Positions 1 to 10,243 of a stretch of DNA of 64,000 nt are shown piece by piece. The notes beneath the pieces were generated by a model. It had not been told where the DNA came from. It saw only the letters and a program-made list of their open reading frames with translations, and made no database searches. Made by a program: the position numbers and the translations under genes. Source of the stretch: Rossellomorea sp. y25 (GTDB lineage Bacteria; Bacillota; Bacilli; Bacillales; Bacillaceae_B); NCBI RefSeq assembly GCF_038049935.1, contig NZ_CP145886.1:3170501-3234500 (forward strand). The letters run 5' to 3'. The stretch's first letter is position 1; every line of letters begins with the position of its first letter.

Positions 1-30
1 TACGAAATACGCGCTGCTCATGTATCTTCC

Positions 31-59
31 TTAACTTGAAGAACAAGTTGTGGTATGAT
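31..59 (+). promoter_or_regulatory. Likely sigma-A promoter of niaR
   Basis: TTAACT at 31-36 and TATGAT at 54-59 are separated by exactly 17 bases, and the downstream gene starts about 35 bases later. The -35 box is weak. No NiaR operator was identified here. Confidence 0.5.
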
Positions 60-92
60 TTTCTATATAAATTGGGGACGGAGGAGATATCT

Positions 93-635
93 TTGGCAGG
101 AAAAAAGATCCTTGGAGATGAGAGAAGACAATGGATCCTCGATAAACTAATCACAAAACATGCCCCGATCACAGGGGGAGAGCTCGCCAAGCAGACCAGT
201 GTCAGCCGACAGGTGATCGTAAGTGACATCACACTGCTGAAAGCAAAGGGTGAGCCCATCATTGCGACGAGTCAGGGCTACTTGTATATGCCTGCCTCGA
301 ATCAGGATACAATGATTGAACGGACGGTTGCTTGCCAGCATACACCTGACCGGTCGGAGGAAGAACTCTTCTTACTTGTCGATCACGGTGTCACAGTCAA
401 GGATGTAAAGATCGAACACGGCGTATACGGAGACCTGACCGCTTCGATTATGGTGTCCAACCGTAAGGAAGTGGAACAATTCATGAACAAAATTGATGAA
501 ACGGGGGCTTCCTTTCTTTCAGAATTAACCGATGGTGTTCATTTACATACCTTAATGGCCCATAGTGAACAAGCCCTGGAGACAGCAGAAAAAGCCCTTC
601 AAGATGCAGGCTTCCTGATTCAAACTTACAATTGA
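93..635 (+). CDS. niaR: NiaR (YrxA) niacin-responsive transcriptional repressor
   Basis: NiaR represses de novo NAD synthesis and niacin uptake genes when niacin is present. The N-terminal winged HTH (ITGGELAKQTSVSRQVIV) is followed by the 3H domain, with the conserved stretches VTVKDVKIEHGVYGDL and LTDGVHLHTL that give the metal/niacin-binding histidines. I chose the TTG at 93 because a strong GGAGGAG lies about 8 bases upstream and the resulting 180 aa match the family; an ATG at 36 in the same frame would add 19 residues overlapping the predicted promoter. In B. subtilis yrxA also sits beside pheA, which here is convergent. Confidence 0.9.
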   Translation: MAGKKILGDERRQWILDKLITKHAPITGGELAKQTSVSRQVIVSDITLLKAKGEPIIATSQGYLYMPASNQDTMIERTVACQHTPDRSEEELFLLVDHGVTVKDVKIEHGVYGDLTASIMVSNRKEVEQFMNKIDETGASFLSELTDGVHLHTLMAHSEQALETAEKALQDAGFLIQTYN

Positions 636-658
636 TCAGCCCCGACGAGCATATAAAT

Positions 659-690
659 AAGGCAGATTCCACGTTGGAATCTGCCTTTTT
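659..690. terminator. Terminator between convergent niaR and pheA
   Basis: A 13-bp perfect stem (659-671 with 675-687, loop CGT) is followed by a run of T on the plus strand. It ends niaR. The minus side has few T residues, so it is weaker for pheA. Confidence 0.8.
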
Positions 691-695
691 GCTGC

Positions 696-1547
696 TCAAT
701 TATCCAATAAATAAGAAGAATACGTCCCAATCATTTTCACTTTGCATCCGAGGGCTTCCATTTCACTAACTGCTCCCGGAAGAAGGACATCATCCATTTC
801 ATGAGCCACATCAATTAAGAAGAAATAATCCCCCAACCCTGTTTTCAGAGGTCTTGATTCAATTTTACTTAAATTCAATTGTCTCCAGGCAAAGGTTGAT
901 AATACCTGATGGAGCGCTCCTGATCGATCTTTTGGGAGAGTCACCATCAAGGTCGTCTTCTCCAGACTTTTTTCCTGAGAAAGTGACAATGGATCAGCCG
1001 TCTTATGTAAAACGATAAACCTTGTATGATTATAGGCAAAATCATGAATGTTTTCATGCATGATTTTCAATCCGTATTTTTCTGCTGCCAGTTCGTTTCC
1101 AATTGCCCCAAGGAACGAGTCAGGATTCTCACTCACGAATTTAGCAGCGGCAGCCGTACTCGTCGTCTGTTCCAGGGGTACCCCGCGAAACTGCTTATGT
1201 AAAAACTTATGACACTGTGCCAATGCGTGGGAATGGGAAAGAACTTTCTCGATAGAATCTTCACTGTCACTCCATTCTGGATGTATCATTAAGTGCTGCT
1301 GAATCGCGGACGTCAATTCAGCTACAATCGCTAAATTCGCTTCATGAAATAAATAATCGACTGTAATATGTACCGAGCCTTCCAGGGCATTTTCTAAGGG
1401 GACAACGGCATAATCAACCTCATTCTCTATCACCGCTTCAATGCAATCCGGAATCGTCACATACGATACGGTATCTTCTTCTGGGAATGCCTTCTTAACA
1501 GCTAAATCTGTAAAGGAAGCCTGGGGTCCTAAATACGCAATTTTCAC
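696..1547 (-). CDS. pheA: Prephenate dehydratase
   Basis: Converts prephenate to phenylpyruvate in phenylalanine synthesis. The catalytic PDT domain runs from KIAYLGPQASFT through VPLENALEGSV to the TRFIVL motif (family TRF signature, catalytic Thr), and a C-terminal ACT domain (GALHQVLSTFAWRQLNLSKI, then ESRP) binds phenylalanine for feedback inhibition. I chose the GTG at 1547, giving 283 aa starting VKIAYLGP, because AGAGGAAG lies upstream and the known proteins begin at this point; a longer in-frame ATG exists at 1586 but adds unconserved residues. Lies downstream of pheB on the same strand. Confidence 0.93.
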   Translation of the reverse strand: MKIAYLGPQASFTDLAVKKAFPEEDTVSYVTIPDCIEAVIENEVDYAVVPLENALEGSVHITVDYLFHEANLAIVAELTSAIQQHLMIHPEWSDSEDSIEKVLSHSHALAQCHKFLHKQFRGVPLEQTTSTAAAAKFVSENPDSFLGAIGNELAAEKYGLKIMHENIHDFAYNHTRFIVLHKTADPLSLSQEKSLEKTTLMVTLPKDRSGALHQVLSTFAWRQLNLSKIESRPLKTGLGDYFFLIDVAHEMDDVLLPGAVSEMEALGCKVKMIGTYSSYLLDN

Positions 1548-1624
1548 TCTGATCTTCCTCTCACTCTCACCAAATTTATTGAACATTCTAACACGTATAC
1601 AAACAAAGAGGAAGAGCTTTTAAG

Positions 1625-1659
1625 CAAAAAAAAGTGTTAGGCTCCGGAACCTAACACTT
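1625..1659 (-). terminator. Terminator overlapping the pheB 3' end
   Basis: AAGTGTTAGG (1632-1641) pairs with CCTAACACTT (1650-1659), followed on the minus strand by eight T. The stop codon of pheB lies inside the stem, so pheA, which starts about 80 bases further on, probably depends on readthrough or its own promoter. Confidence 0.75.
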
Positions 1660-2092
1660 CCACTTTCTCTACAAATTCTAATCGTCTGAGTTTTGAGAGT
1701 AAGTCTTCCAATCCGATCGTAAGGTCAGTCACATTTAAAGAAAGTGTGACATTCGCTCTTCCTTGCAATGGGATCGTCTGATGTATCGTTAAAATATTGC
1801 AACCATGATTGGCCGTTTCACTCAGTAAATGAGACAACGTTCCTGAACGGTCTTCCAGATGAAAGAATAGCGTGATGATTCTCTCCTTCACCACGGTGTG
1901 AAAAGGAAACACTGTATCACGATATTTATAAAAGGCACTCCGGCTTAAATCGACCCGATGGACCGCTTCCCATACTGAGTCAGCCTTGCCTCTTTCAATC
2001 AATTCTTTCGCATCCAGGGTTTTCTTCATCGCTTCAGGCAGCACGTCTTCCCGTACTAAATAAAACTTGCCTTCTTGAAATTTTTTCCCCAA
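1637..2092 (-). CDS. pheB: ACT domain-containing protein PheB
   Basis: Protein of 151 aa matching the B. subtilis PheB/YszB family. The N-terminal half ([13 protein letters not shown], then [20 protein letters not shown]) is a small HTH-like region, and the C-terminal half is an ACT domain ([37 protein letters not shown]). The family is annotated as an amino-acid sensing regulator near pheA or homoserine dehydrogenase genes; its exact role is unsettled. It ends in the family-typical VEVLGSGA. Confidence 0.85.
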   Translation of the reverse strand: MGKKFQEGKFYLVREDVLPEAMKKTLDAKELIERGKADSVWEAVHRVDLSRSAFYKYRDTVFPFHTVVKERIITLFFHLEDRSGTLSHLLSETANHGCNILTIHQTIPLQGRANVTLSLNVTDLTIGLEDLLSKLRRLEFVEKVEVLGSGA

Positions 2093-2099
2093 TGACTAT

Positions 2100-2280
2100 T
2101 CCTCCAATTGTCTAGCTACAGAGACCAGAGGGTATGATCAAGCCTCTCTGAGTACCGCTTTCGCTTTCTATTGTAGAGCATTGGCGGCTTATCCTTGACC
2201 ACCATAGCTTTTCTGTCATCCAGCTACGGCACCTGTCTCTCGAGGTCATAAGTCAAGCGCCTCCGCTTTTCTGTCCGAAA
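2100..2280. repeat. Degenerate Bacillaceae intergenic repeat
   Basis: The gap between obg and pheB holds TTGTCTAGCTACAG and, further on, CCAGCTACGGCACC, CTCGAGGTCATAAG and GCGCCTCCGCTTTTCTG. I recall very similar blocks (tccagct..., ctcgaggtcataag..., gcgcttccgctttt) dispersed in Bacillaceae intergenic regions. The recognition is from memory and the copy is diverged. No ORF is supported. Confidence 0.5.
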
Positions 2281-2297
2281 TAGATGAAGGATGAAAC

Positions 2298-3599
<1,302 letters not shown>

Positions 3600-3640
3600 T
3601 TATCCGTGCAATAGTTGAATTTCCGCCTGTATTGAGGCGA

Positions 3641-4174
3641 CTATCCAGCCATTACATGAATGACAAGAACCTCTTCTTGAAGCTGTTCTATTTCTATATT
3701 TTCTCCGTTTGATTGTTGATCTTTAATCCAGTCTTCTACCACGCTCGTACTCTTTAGTATACCTGTGAAATCAAATATCAAACGGGAATGTTCTTTTGTA
3801 ATGTTCAGTAAGATGGATAATTGATTCTCTACATTGTTCATTACATTTGATTCAAGGAATTCCAGAAACTCCTTGCACCAGTTGTAAAGTCTTCGGTCTT
3901 CAAGCCCGTGTGCGGACTCCAATTGAAGTACTTCAAAATCCAGCTTAATCAAATGTCTTGACCAATTATATGTTAATATCCACTCTGCCAATAATGGAAG
4001 TTTTAAATTCGATAGCTTTGATTCATTTTGTGCAACAAGGACCATTTCTTCAATCACTTGCTTCGCCCGCTCCACACGATCAAGATCCAGGTTACCTTTA
4101 ATTAATTGCAGATCATTCATCCAGTCGTGACGAGCATGTCGTAACGCCTCGACTACACCCCAATTTTCGCTCAT
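3641..4174 (-). CDS. spo0B: Sporulation initiation phosphotransferase Spo0B
   Basis: Transfers phosphate from Spo0F to Spo0A in the sporulation phosphorelay. The motif RHDWMNDLQLIKGNL near the N-terminus contains the phospho-accepting His (residue 16 here). The rest (177 aa in all) matches the degenerate kinase-like C-terminal domain, which is poorly conserved. It lies just upstream of obg on the same strand, the known arrangement. Confidence 0.93.
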   Translation of the reverse strand: MSENWGVVEALRHARHDWMNDLQLIKGNLDLDRVERAKQVIEEMVLVAQNESKLSNLKLPLLAEWILTYNWSRHLIKLDFEVLQLESAHGLEDRRLYNWCKEFLEFLESNVMNNVENQLSILLNITKEHSRLIFDFTGILKSTSVVEDWIKDQQSNGENIEIEQLQEEVLVIHVMAG

Positions 4175-4298
4175 AATCTAACTCCTATACTTTAAGTGCT
4201 TACCTGTAAGTATATCAAAGATGGGACTGGTGCGTATATCGTTTCTGTAAAATTGATGGGGTGAATGAAAATCGGTTGGAATGCTTGATTTCAAGGGA

Positions 4299-4412
4299 TT
4301 GAAAATATATCCTTAGTTTTGAAAATAAATGGGTGGAAGTTGAAAATAAAATTCGATTTTTGAAAATATATGGTGTGAATTTGATAATAAAATGCAAAAG
4401 TTGAAAATAAAT
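4299..4412. repeat. Periodic array 1 (TTGAAAATA repeats)
   Basis: Six copies of TTGAAAATAWA (one TTGATAATAA) begin at 4299, 4319, 4340, 4360, 4381 and 4401, so spacings are 20, 21, 20, 21 and 20 bases. The 8-9 bases between copies are not conserved. A diverged copy (ATGAAAATC) lies near 4265. The minus-strand reading frame across it looks like a by-product of the repeat. Part of a non-coding stretch from 4175 to about 4840. Confidence 0.8.
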
Positions 4413-4542
4413 CACTTTTTCCATCTCTTTTATGCATGATTTCCCTAGGATTCAAAGCTTATTCTCAACGAATGTTTCACTTATTTGGAATAAATTCATA
4501 CAGTCACTCAAAAATTCTTCGCGTTTAGATAAAAATTGGAAG

Positions 4543-4655
4543 TCGATAATAAAATGGTCGAATTCGATAATATATTCGAAAAGTCGATTATAAACAGGTC
4601 AAAGTCGATAATATATGTCTCAAACTCGATAATATATCACCCAAAGTCAATCATA
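4543..4655. repeat. Periodic array 2 (TCGATAATA repeats)
   Basis: Copies of TCGATAATAWA begin at 4543, 4564, 4584, 4605 and 4626, with a degenerate TCAATCATA at 4647: spacings 21, 20, 21, 21, 21. It resembles array 1 (TNGAWAATAWA) and has the same orientation. The repetitive frame it creates (EFDNI, KSIINRSKSIIYVSNSII) is not a credible protein. The remaining sequence 4656-4832 is A/T-rich with nothing recognisable. Confidence 0.8.
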
Positions 4656-4832
4656 AGAATACCGGACCCGTTCATACCTGAGCCAAACTTCCTCAAATTC
4701 AACGATACACTTGCAATTTCAGCAAAACGAACGCAAAATCAACATTTTTTCTTCTCAAATACAACTCTTTACCCATATATAAGCGCACTACATAACCTAT
4801 ACAGTACCAAAAACCGAGCCCGCACCCATATC

Positions 4833-4874
4833 CCTAAAAAAATAAAACTCTAACCGAAAGTCGGTTAGAGTTTT
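4833..4874 (-). terminator. Terminator downstream of rpmA
   Basis: A 14-bp perfect stem (4844-4857 with 4861-4874), followed on the minus strand by TTTATTTTTTT. It ends the rplU-prp-rpmA unit. Confidence 0.88.
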
Positions 4875-4890
4875 CGTTAAAGATATGCGA

Positions 4891-5193
<303 letters not shown>

Positions 5194-5529
5194 CTACTTT
5201 TTGAAGGTTATTTTAATAAAATCACTATAGTCTCTTTCAATCGTTTGGAGGCTGATAAGCATGCTATTAAGTAGCAGCTGAATCTTGCTCTCTGTTTCTT
5301 CCGGAAGATCATCAGGGATGACACAGCGAAGAAATCCACCATCAGAGGATTGCTCAATGGCCGGTTCTACACCCGTTAACGCCATAATGGCATTAATACT
5401 GCCGAATGAAACAGCAGAAGCACCTGCACAAACAATGTCTTGCCCATTTTCGGCAAAATCAGCATGTCCATCCATTGAGAAAGAACGGATTCTTTTCCCC
5501 GATGAACGCTCTACGTAAACGTTAATCAT
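5194..5529 (-). CDS. prp: Ribosomal-processing cysteine protease Prp (YsxB)
   Basis: Removes the N-terminal extension of L27. The 111-aa protein carries the family's catalytic His22 (GHADF) and Cys34 (DIVCAGASA). It sits between rplU and rpmA, as is usual in Firmicutes. Confidence 0.95.
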   Translation of the reverse strand: MINVYVERSSGKRIRSFSMDGHADFAENGQDIVCAGASAVSFGSINAIMALTGVEPAIEQSSDGGFLRCVIPDDLPEETESKIQLLLNSMLISLQTIERDYSDFIKITFKK

Positions 5530-5540
5530 GTCATCACGCC

Positions 5541-5849
5541 TTACGCGTTGATTTCGTCAATGACAACTTTAGTGTAAGGTTGACGGTGACCTTGCTTACG
5601 ACGGTAGTTCTTTTTCGCTTTGTATTTAAATACTACAAGCTTTTTCGCGCGGCCTTGTTTTTCAACTTTCGCTGTTACAGTAGCTCCATCCACTAAAGGA
5701 CTTCCTACTTTCACATCGTCACCACCAACGAATAGAACCTTGTCAAAAGTTACCGTATCGCCTTGCTCTGCGTTCAACTTTTCGATGTAGATTGCTTGAC
5801 CAGCTTCTACACGGATTTGCTTACCACCTGTTTCGATAATTGCGTACAT
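5541..5849 (-). CDS. rplU: Ribosomal protein L21
   Basis: 50S subunit protein, 102 aa: [18 protein letters not shown] at the start and [19 protein letters not shown] at the basic C-terminus are diagnostic. First gene of the rplU-prp-rpmA operon, preceded by a structured leader. Confidence 0.98.
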   Translation of the reverse strand: MYAIIETGGKQIRVEAGQAIYIEKLNAEQGDTVTFDKVLFVGGDDVKVGSPLVDGATVTAKVEKQGRAKKLVVFKYKAKKNYRRKQGHRQPYTKVVIDEINA

Positions 5850-5955
5850 AATCGCACCTCCTTATAAACTCAGACTCGCCAATGACAGGTGTTGGATCAC
5901 TCCACACTTTTGTACCTGTAATGAGCGGTTGTAGCACGGGTGCTACAATCAATAA
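5850..5955 (-). ncRNA. L21 leader, autoregulatory mRNA element
   Basis: The 5' region of rplU on the minus strand starts with a hairpin (TTGTAGCACCCGTGCTACAA, 5930-5949) and continues with the GGTAC, CCAACACCTGTCATTGGCGAGTC type sequence found upstream of L21 operons in Bacillus, ending in AAGGAGGTGCG. The Rfam L21 leader family is known in this position. Assigned by position and partial recall of the motif. Confidence 0.7.
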
Positions 5956-5962
5956 CATTAGA

Positions 5963-5992
5963 ATCCTATCATAAAATTTGATGTACTGTCAA
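5963..5992 (-). promoter_or_regulatory. Sigma-A promoter of the rplU operon
   Basis: On the minus strand TTGACA (5987-5992) is followed after 18 bases by TAGGAT (5963-5968); transcription would start at the first hairpin of the L21 leader. Confidence 0.65.
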
Positions 5993-6007
5993 TAACAATC
6001 ACGAAAT

Positions 6008-7453
6008 TCATATAATCTTTGTTACATGGTAATGAGGATGATCATGGGCGATTACTTTTATTGTGATCTTTTTACTCAACGCCTTTTCCAATCTTTGAAG
6101 ATGGACATTCTGTTTTCCAGAAAAAACAGCTGCGACTTCCCGGGTCGCTTCCACTTCAATTTCGGAACCATCCTTCCCCTGCATTTCCCACAGTTCCCGT
6201 TCAAGCTGAAATGCCAGCGTCTCCGGCGTCATTTCCCTTCCTGTACCATGACATACCGAGCAAGGACGGGTCAAGTAGGCAGAAAGGGGCTGACGGGTCC
6301 TTTTTCGCGTCAATTCAAGAATGCCAAGGGAAGTGAAGCCTACAATCGTCGTGCGCTGCTTATCCGATACCAACGCATCAGAAAGTGCATCCATCACTTC
6401 CTTTTTGTGGCTTTCCTTTTTCATATCGATAAAATCAATTAAAATCATGCCGCCCAAATTACGGAGTGCGAGCTGCTTCGCCATTTCTTTTGCTGCTGAT
6501 TTATTGGTTTGTAAAATGGTTTGCTCTAAATCGTCTTTACCCGTAAACTTACCGGAATTCACATCCACGACGGTCATGGCTTCTGTAGACTCAATGACGA
6601 GAAATGCCCCTTTATCAAGCCATACCACTTTTTTCAGTGCGTTCTCCCAAGCAGGGGCAACGTGATAATGACGAAAGATATTTTCATGACCCTGATAGAG
6701 TTCAAAGGTCCACTTATCTTTGATCCCGTGTCCGCTCATTTCCTCTAAATGAAGAAGGCTATCATAGTCATCGACCACAATTTTTCCTCCACTCCCCTTT
6801 TTCATTTGTTCAAGGAGATCTTCATGGAAAGTGTCCTGTTGCGATAAGAGTGAGGGGCATTTGGCTCTAAGAGATACCCGATGCAGACTTTCATATCGTG
6901 AACGTAATGACACGAGCTCCTCCTGTAACACTGCTTCTCCCGCTTCAGCAGCATCGGTACGCATGACAATGCCTTCTTCAGGCTTCTTCCACTCGTTCCC
7001 TAAGCGTCGTAATACCTTCCTGTTCTCTTCATCCACTTTTTTAGACACCGCCACGTAGTACCCTTGTGGCATGTACACAAGATGATTCCCTCTCAGCTCA
7101 ATAACGGCCGTCAACCTTGCACCCTTCGTTCCAATTTCGTCCTTCATGACCTGCACGATGATTTTTTGACCTTCATGAACGCACTTCCCGATTGGTGTAG
7201 GAATGCTGCCAGTATGATACGCCTCGACGTTTTGCGGAAAGTCCTTTTCATGCAGATAGCCGTTTTTACCGTGACCAAAATCTACAAATGCTGCACCCAG
7301 TCCCTTTTGAACTTTAATGACTCTTCCCAAATAAATATTGCCCGTCAACGTTTCTTCGCCGGGCTGATATGTATGTAAACCTATGATTTCATTATTCGAT
7401 CGGTATACCCACCGTTTTTCCCTGCTTTTACTATGAACAATTATTTCTTCCAC
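6008..7453 (-). CDS. rng: Ribonuclease G/E family protein
   Basis: RNase E/G endonuclease of about 481 aa. The N-terminal S1 region (GNIYLGRVIKVQKGLGAAFVDF) is followed by the DNase I-like catalytic core with the metal-binding Asp residues in VDVNSGKFTG and LIDFIDM, and a Zn-link CSVC. B. subtilis lacks this enzyme, but other Bacillaceae have it. The longest frame would start at 7507, but a terminator lies there; I chose the GTG at 7453 (VEEIIVHS), which follows AAAGGGG. Confidence 0.85.
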   Translation of the reverse strand: MEEIIVHSKSREKRWVYRSNNEIIGLHTYQPGEETLTGNIYLGRVIKVQKGLGAAFVDFGHGKNGYLHEKDFPQNVEAYHTGSIPTPIGKCVHEGQKIIVQVMKDEIGTKGARLTAVIELRGNHLVYMPQGYYVAVSKKVDEENRKVLRRLGNEWKKPEEGIVMRTDAAEAGEAVLQEELVSLRSRYESLHRVSLRAKCPSLLSQQDTFHEDLLEQMKKGSGGKIVVDDYDSLLHLEEMSGHGIKDKWTFELYQGHENIFRHYHVAPAWENALKKVVWLDKGAFLVIESTEAMTVVDVNSGKFTGKDDLEQTILQTNKSAAKEMAKQLALRNLGGMILIDFIDMKKESHKKEVMDALSDALVSDKQRTTIVGFTSLGILELTRKRTRQPLSAYLTRPCSVCHGTGREMTPETLAFQLERELWEMQGKDGSEIEVEATREVAAVFSGKQNVHLQRLEKALSKKITIKVIAHDHPHYHVTKII

Positions 7454-7486
7454 AGCGGAAACCCCTTTTCTACAAAAAAAGTCATA

Positions 7487-7514
7487 AGAAAAAAGGGTTG
7501 AACCCAACCCTTTT
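7487..7514 (-). terminator. Terminator between spoIVFB and rng
   Basis: AAAAGGGTTG (7491-7500) pairs with CAACCCTTTT (7505-7514), and T-rich sequence follows on the minus strand. It separates the SpoIVF unit from rng and argues against the longer rng start. Confidence 0.8.
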
Positions 7515-7553
7515 ATTAGTATGACCTTACTTTATACAGTTCCTCTTCATTCG

Positions 7554-8420
7554 TCAATAAAGGTAGAGAAGATCTTTCGTTTTGGCAGAGGTCATCTTTT
7601 CAGCGAAAAAGGCATGGAGGATCTCGTTTTCATCAAGCTTCCCCACTTCGATTCCTTTTTCGAATACAACCAATGGATGCTTCACTCCACGTTGAAATCT
7701 CTCTACTACCGTTAGAATCGAATCCTCCCCTTCGATGGGGAGGGGCTTCAATTCTACGAATTGATGACTCTTGCCGTAATACCTTTCTAACAAAAACTTC
7801 ATAAACGCATATCGTCTCTGTTTCCAGTCCACCCAAAGGGAGAAATAGAGGAACGAAAGAACAATCCAAAGATTCAAATGAAGGGGAGCGGTTATGAGAA
7901 CAATCAAATGAAACACTAATAATAAGCCAAATGAAAAGAGAAGCGTGTACTCATACGCTCTCAGATAATTAAACTTCGTGGCTAATAATAAAGAAACCAT
8001 CTTCCCTCCATCCAATGGCCAGATGGGAAGGAGGTTAAATAATAGTACCATCATATTTAATTGAAGAAAAAGTGAGAAGGTTTCCTGGCTGATGACGCCT
8101 GTGCCCAAGAGCCCCCACCCTAAGGCAATCAGCCAAATATGCTGCAGGGGACCTGCTGCCACCACCCAGAACTCTTCCCGCAGTGAACGGTTTCCATGTT
8201 CATCCATCTCGGCAACGCCGCCAAATGGTAACAGTGCAATTCTCTTCACTCTCCAGGAAAAATAATGCGCCATCAATCCGTGCCCCAATTCATGAATGGT
8301 AATGATGATCAGAAGCAGAATCAGCTCAAAAAAGTGAGCTGTCATAATGGCTATGGCAATGACAAGCCAAAGCAAAGGGTGAACATAAAATTTTTTCATA
8401 AGTGTAATGATATTAGTCAA
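7554..8420 (-). CDS. spoIVFB: SpoIVFB site-2 intramembrane metalloprotease
   Basis: M50 membrane protease of the outer forespore membrane that cleaves pro-sigma-K, switching on late mother-cell genes. The zinc motif HELGH (residues 43-47) and the second-site motif PLDGGKM match B. subtilis, with several hydrophobic segments around them. A C-terminal CBS-like region binds ATP in the family. Overlaps spoIVFA by 8 bases, so the two are coupled. 288 aa. Confidence 0.95.
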   Translation of the reverse strand: MTNIITLMKKFYVHPLLWLVIAIAIMTAHFFELILLLIIITIHELGHGLMAHYFSWRVKRIALLPFGGVAEMDEHGNRSLREEFWVVAAGPLQHIWLIALGWGLLGTGVISQETFSLFLQLNMMVLLFNLLPIWPLDGGKMVSLLLATKFNYLRAYEYTLLFSFGLLLVFHLIVLITAPLHLNLWIVLSFLYFSLWVDWKQRRYAFMKFLLERYYGKSHQFVELKPLPIEGEDSILTVVERFQRGVKHPLVVFEKGIEVGKLDENEILHAFFAEKMTSAKTKDLLYLY

Positions 8421-9180
8421 ATGACATCACCTGTATCGGGTCGATAAATGTATCACCCATTTTTATCGCAAAATAAAACTCTCCTGTCACATCGTTCTGA
8501 CTGCTTGTGGAAACCTTGCCTACAAGAGATCCCTTTTCAATCGATTCATACTGTTTCACATCAATTGACTCAAGATGGCCATACCAGGATTCTGATTTGT
8601 CTGCATGTTGAATGACGACTGTGTTCCCAAGCTCCTCTTTCTTACCTGCAAATATAATCAAGCCCCCCTTCATAGCTGCCACATCTTCACCTAAACCCGT
8701 TTGAAGCATGATTCCTTGTCCATTTGTTTTAAAATTCTCAACGACCTTCCCTGCCGCAGGTACGGCATATTCAGCACTTTGCGTTGAAGAGGATTCTTTC
8801 TTTGTATTACTGGCAGGTAATAAGGCTAATGGTTTTCCGAATTGATCCTCATACCACGTGGAAATGGCGGCAAATTGAAACTCTGTATCCATGGTTTTCG
8901 TGACAATTGATTTCGCCTCATTGAATACAGGTGAAGGACTCTTAAACATAATGGCCGTCACCAATACCATGATTCCGGCTCCAAGAATTTTTAGCATAAA
9001 GGTTTCCTTTTTAAACAAAGGATGCACTCCCTCAGGTGGCGGTCCGCCTTCAAAGCTTGTCTGGCGTTCCATTCCATAACGCTCCTCGTCCGATAGGAGG
9101 AAGTATGAAGGGTTCTGGCCTGAATTCGTTCTCTTTCGTTTCGCTATCCGCTTACGTATTTCATCCGCACGATTCCCCAT
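8413..9180 (-). CDS. spoIVFA: SpoIVFA, regulator of SpoIVFB
   Basis: Membrane protein that holds SpoIVFB inactive with BofA until the forespore signal arrives. One transmembrane segment follows the basic N-terminal domain; the C-terminal half is a degenerate M23/LytM domain (GLIIFAGKKEELGNTVVIQH, WYGHLESIDV) that lacks the complete set of zinc ligands. I placed the start at the ATG of MGNRADEIRKR (9180), with AAGGA upstream; an ATG three codons earlier directly abuts that RBS. Confidence 0.92.
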   Translation of the reverse strand: MGNRADEIRKRIAKRKRTNSGQNPSYFLLSDEERYGMERQTSFEGGPPPEGVHPLFKKETFMLKILGAGIMVLVTAIMFKSPSPVFNEAKSIVTKTMDTEFQFAAISTWYEDQFGKPLALLPASNTKKESSSTQSAEYAVPAAGKVVENFKTNGQGIMLQTGLGEDVAAMKGGLIIFAGKKEELGNTVVIQHADKSESWYGHLESIDVKQYESIEKGSLVGKVSTSSQNDVTGEFYFAIKMGDTFIDPIQVMSFD

Positions 9181-9390
9181 GTACACCATTCCTTTTTATA
9201 AGGTATTGTTTCTTAACGTTTGGTTCATTTCTTGATGCATCACCCTATCCCGGAGTGATTCTATACTAATGGTTCTGTGTTCATGATGATGGACAAGGGA
9301 TGTTAGATCCATATAAAAAGAGGTCCATTCGATTACACATGATTTGCTACAATGTATGACTTGTCCTTTAAGAATATTCATGGGGAGAAT

Positions 9391-9433
9391 AAAAAAAGTC
9401 CCGGCAAAACGCACTATGCGCTTTACCGGGACT
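9391..9433 (-). terminator. Terminator of the min/mre unit after minD
   Basis: A long stem with AGTCCCGG (9397-9404) and CCGGGACT (9426-9433), then a seven-base T run on the minus strand. 9190-9390 between it and spoIVFA holds no gene I can support. Confidence 0.88.
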
Positions 9434-9438
9434 GATCA

Positions 9439-10242
9439 TTATGCTTTTACACCGAACAACTTTTTAATTCTCGAAAAGACTCCAGCCCGTTCTTCTTCCA
9501 AGGACTGTAACGGAACAGATTCACCCAAAATTCTTCTGGCAATATTCCGGTAGGAAATAGAGGCTTTGCTTGTTGAATCAAGAGCGATCGGCTCACCTTT
9601 ATTGGAAGATTTGATCACATTATCGTCATCGGCTACGATTCCAAGAAGGTCGATGGAAAGATGGGCTGTAATTTCATCCACATCCAACATTTCACCATTT
9701 TTCATCATATGATTGCGAATGCGGTTAATGACGAGTTTAGGCGGTTCAATATTCTCTTTTTCGAGTAAACCGATAATCCGATCCGCATCCCTAACAGCAG
9801 AAATTTCAGGTGTCGTGACGACAATCGCACGATCAGCACCTGCTACAGCGTTCTTATACCCCTGCTCAATTCCCGCAGGACAATCTATGATGATATAATC
9901 ATAGTCTTGCTTTAAATCCAATACTAGCTTTTTCATTTGTTCAGGGTTAACAGCGGATTTATCACTTGTTTGTGCAGCTGGCAGTAAAAATAGTTTGTCT
10001 TCGAAACGCTTGTCTTTTACTAGAGCTTGATGTACTTTACAGCGGCCCTCTACAACGTCTACTAAGTCATAAATGATTCTGTTTTCGAGTCCCATCACCA
10101 CATCCAGGTTTCTGAGGCCGATATCTGTATCAATTAAGCAAACCTTTTTGCCTTGTAGAGCTAATGCTGTACCAACATTGGCAGAAGTAGTCGTCTTTCC
10201 CACTCCACCTTTACCTGAAGTAACAACTATGGCTTCACCCAC
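9439..10242 (-). CDS. minD: Septum site-determining ATPase MinD
   Basis: Membrane-associated ATPase that recruits MinC and prevents polar division. It has the deviant Walker A GKGGVGKTT near residue 10, DTDIGLRNLD, and a C-terminal amphipathic membrane-targeting helix (FSRIKKLFGVKA). 267 aa. One base separates it from minC. Confidence 0.97.
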   Translation of the reverse strand: MGEAIVVTSGKGGVGKTTTSANVGTALALQGKKVCLIDTDIGLRNLDVVMGLENRIIYDLVDVVEGRCKVHQALVKDKRFEDKLFLLPAAQTSDKSAVNPEQMKKLVLDLKQDYDYIIIDCPAGIEQGYKNAVAGADRAIVVTTPEISAVRDADRIIGLLEKENIEPPKLVINRIRNHMMKNGEMLDVDEITAHLSIDLLGIVADDDNVIKSSNKGEPIALDSTSKASISYRNIARRILGESVPLQSLEEERAGVFSRIKKLFGVKA

Positions 10243-10243
10243 A

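Noticed and set aside
4299..4655. CRISPR array
   Set aside because: Units are only 9-11 bases, spacers are 8-10 bases, and no cas gene is near.
4215..4853. Two ORFs (minus 4215-4424, plus 4536-4853) between spo0B and rpmA
   Set aside because: They consist largely of the periodic A/T repeats, lack RBS, and their low-complexity sequence follows the 20-21-bp period.
8413..9180. Active M23 endopeptidase in SpoIVFA
   Set aside because: The LytM-like domain lacks the full zinc ligand set and the gene pair is clearly spoIVFA-spoIVFB.
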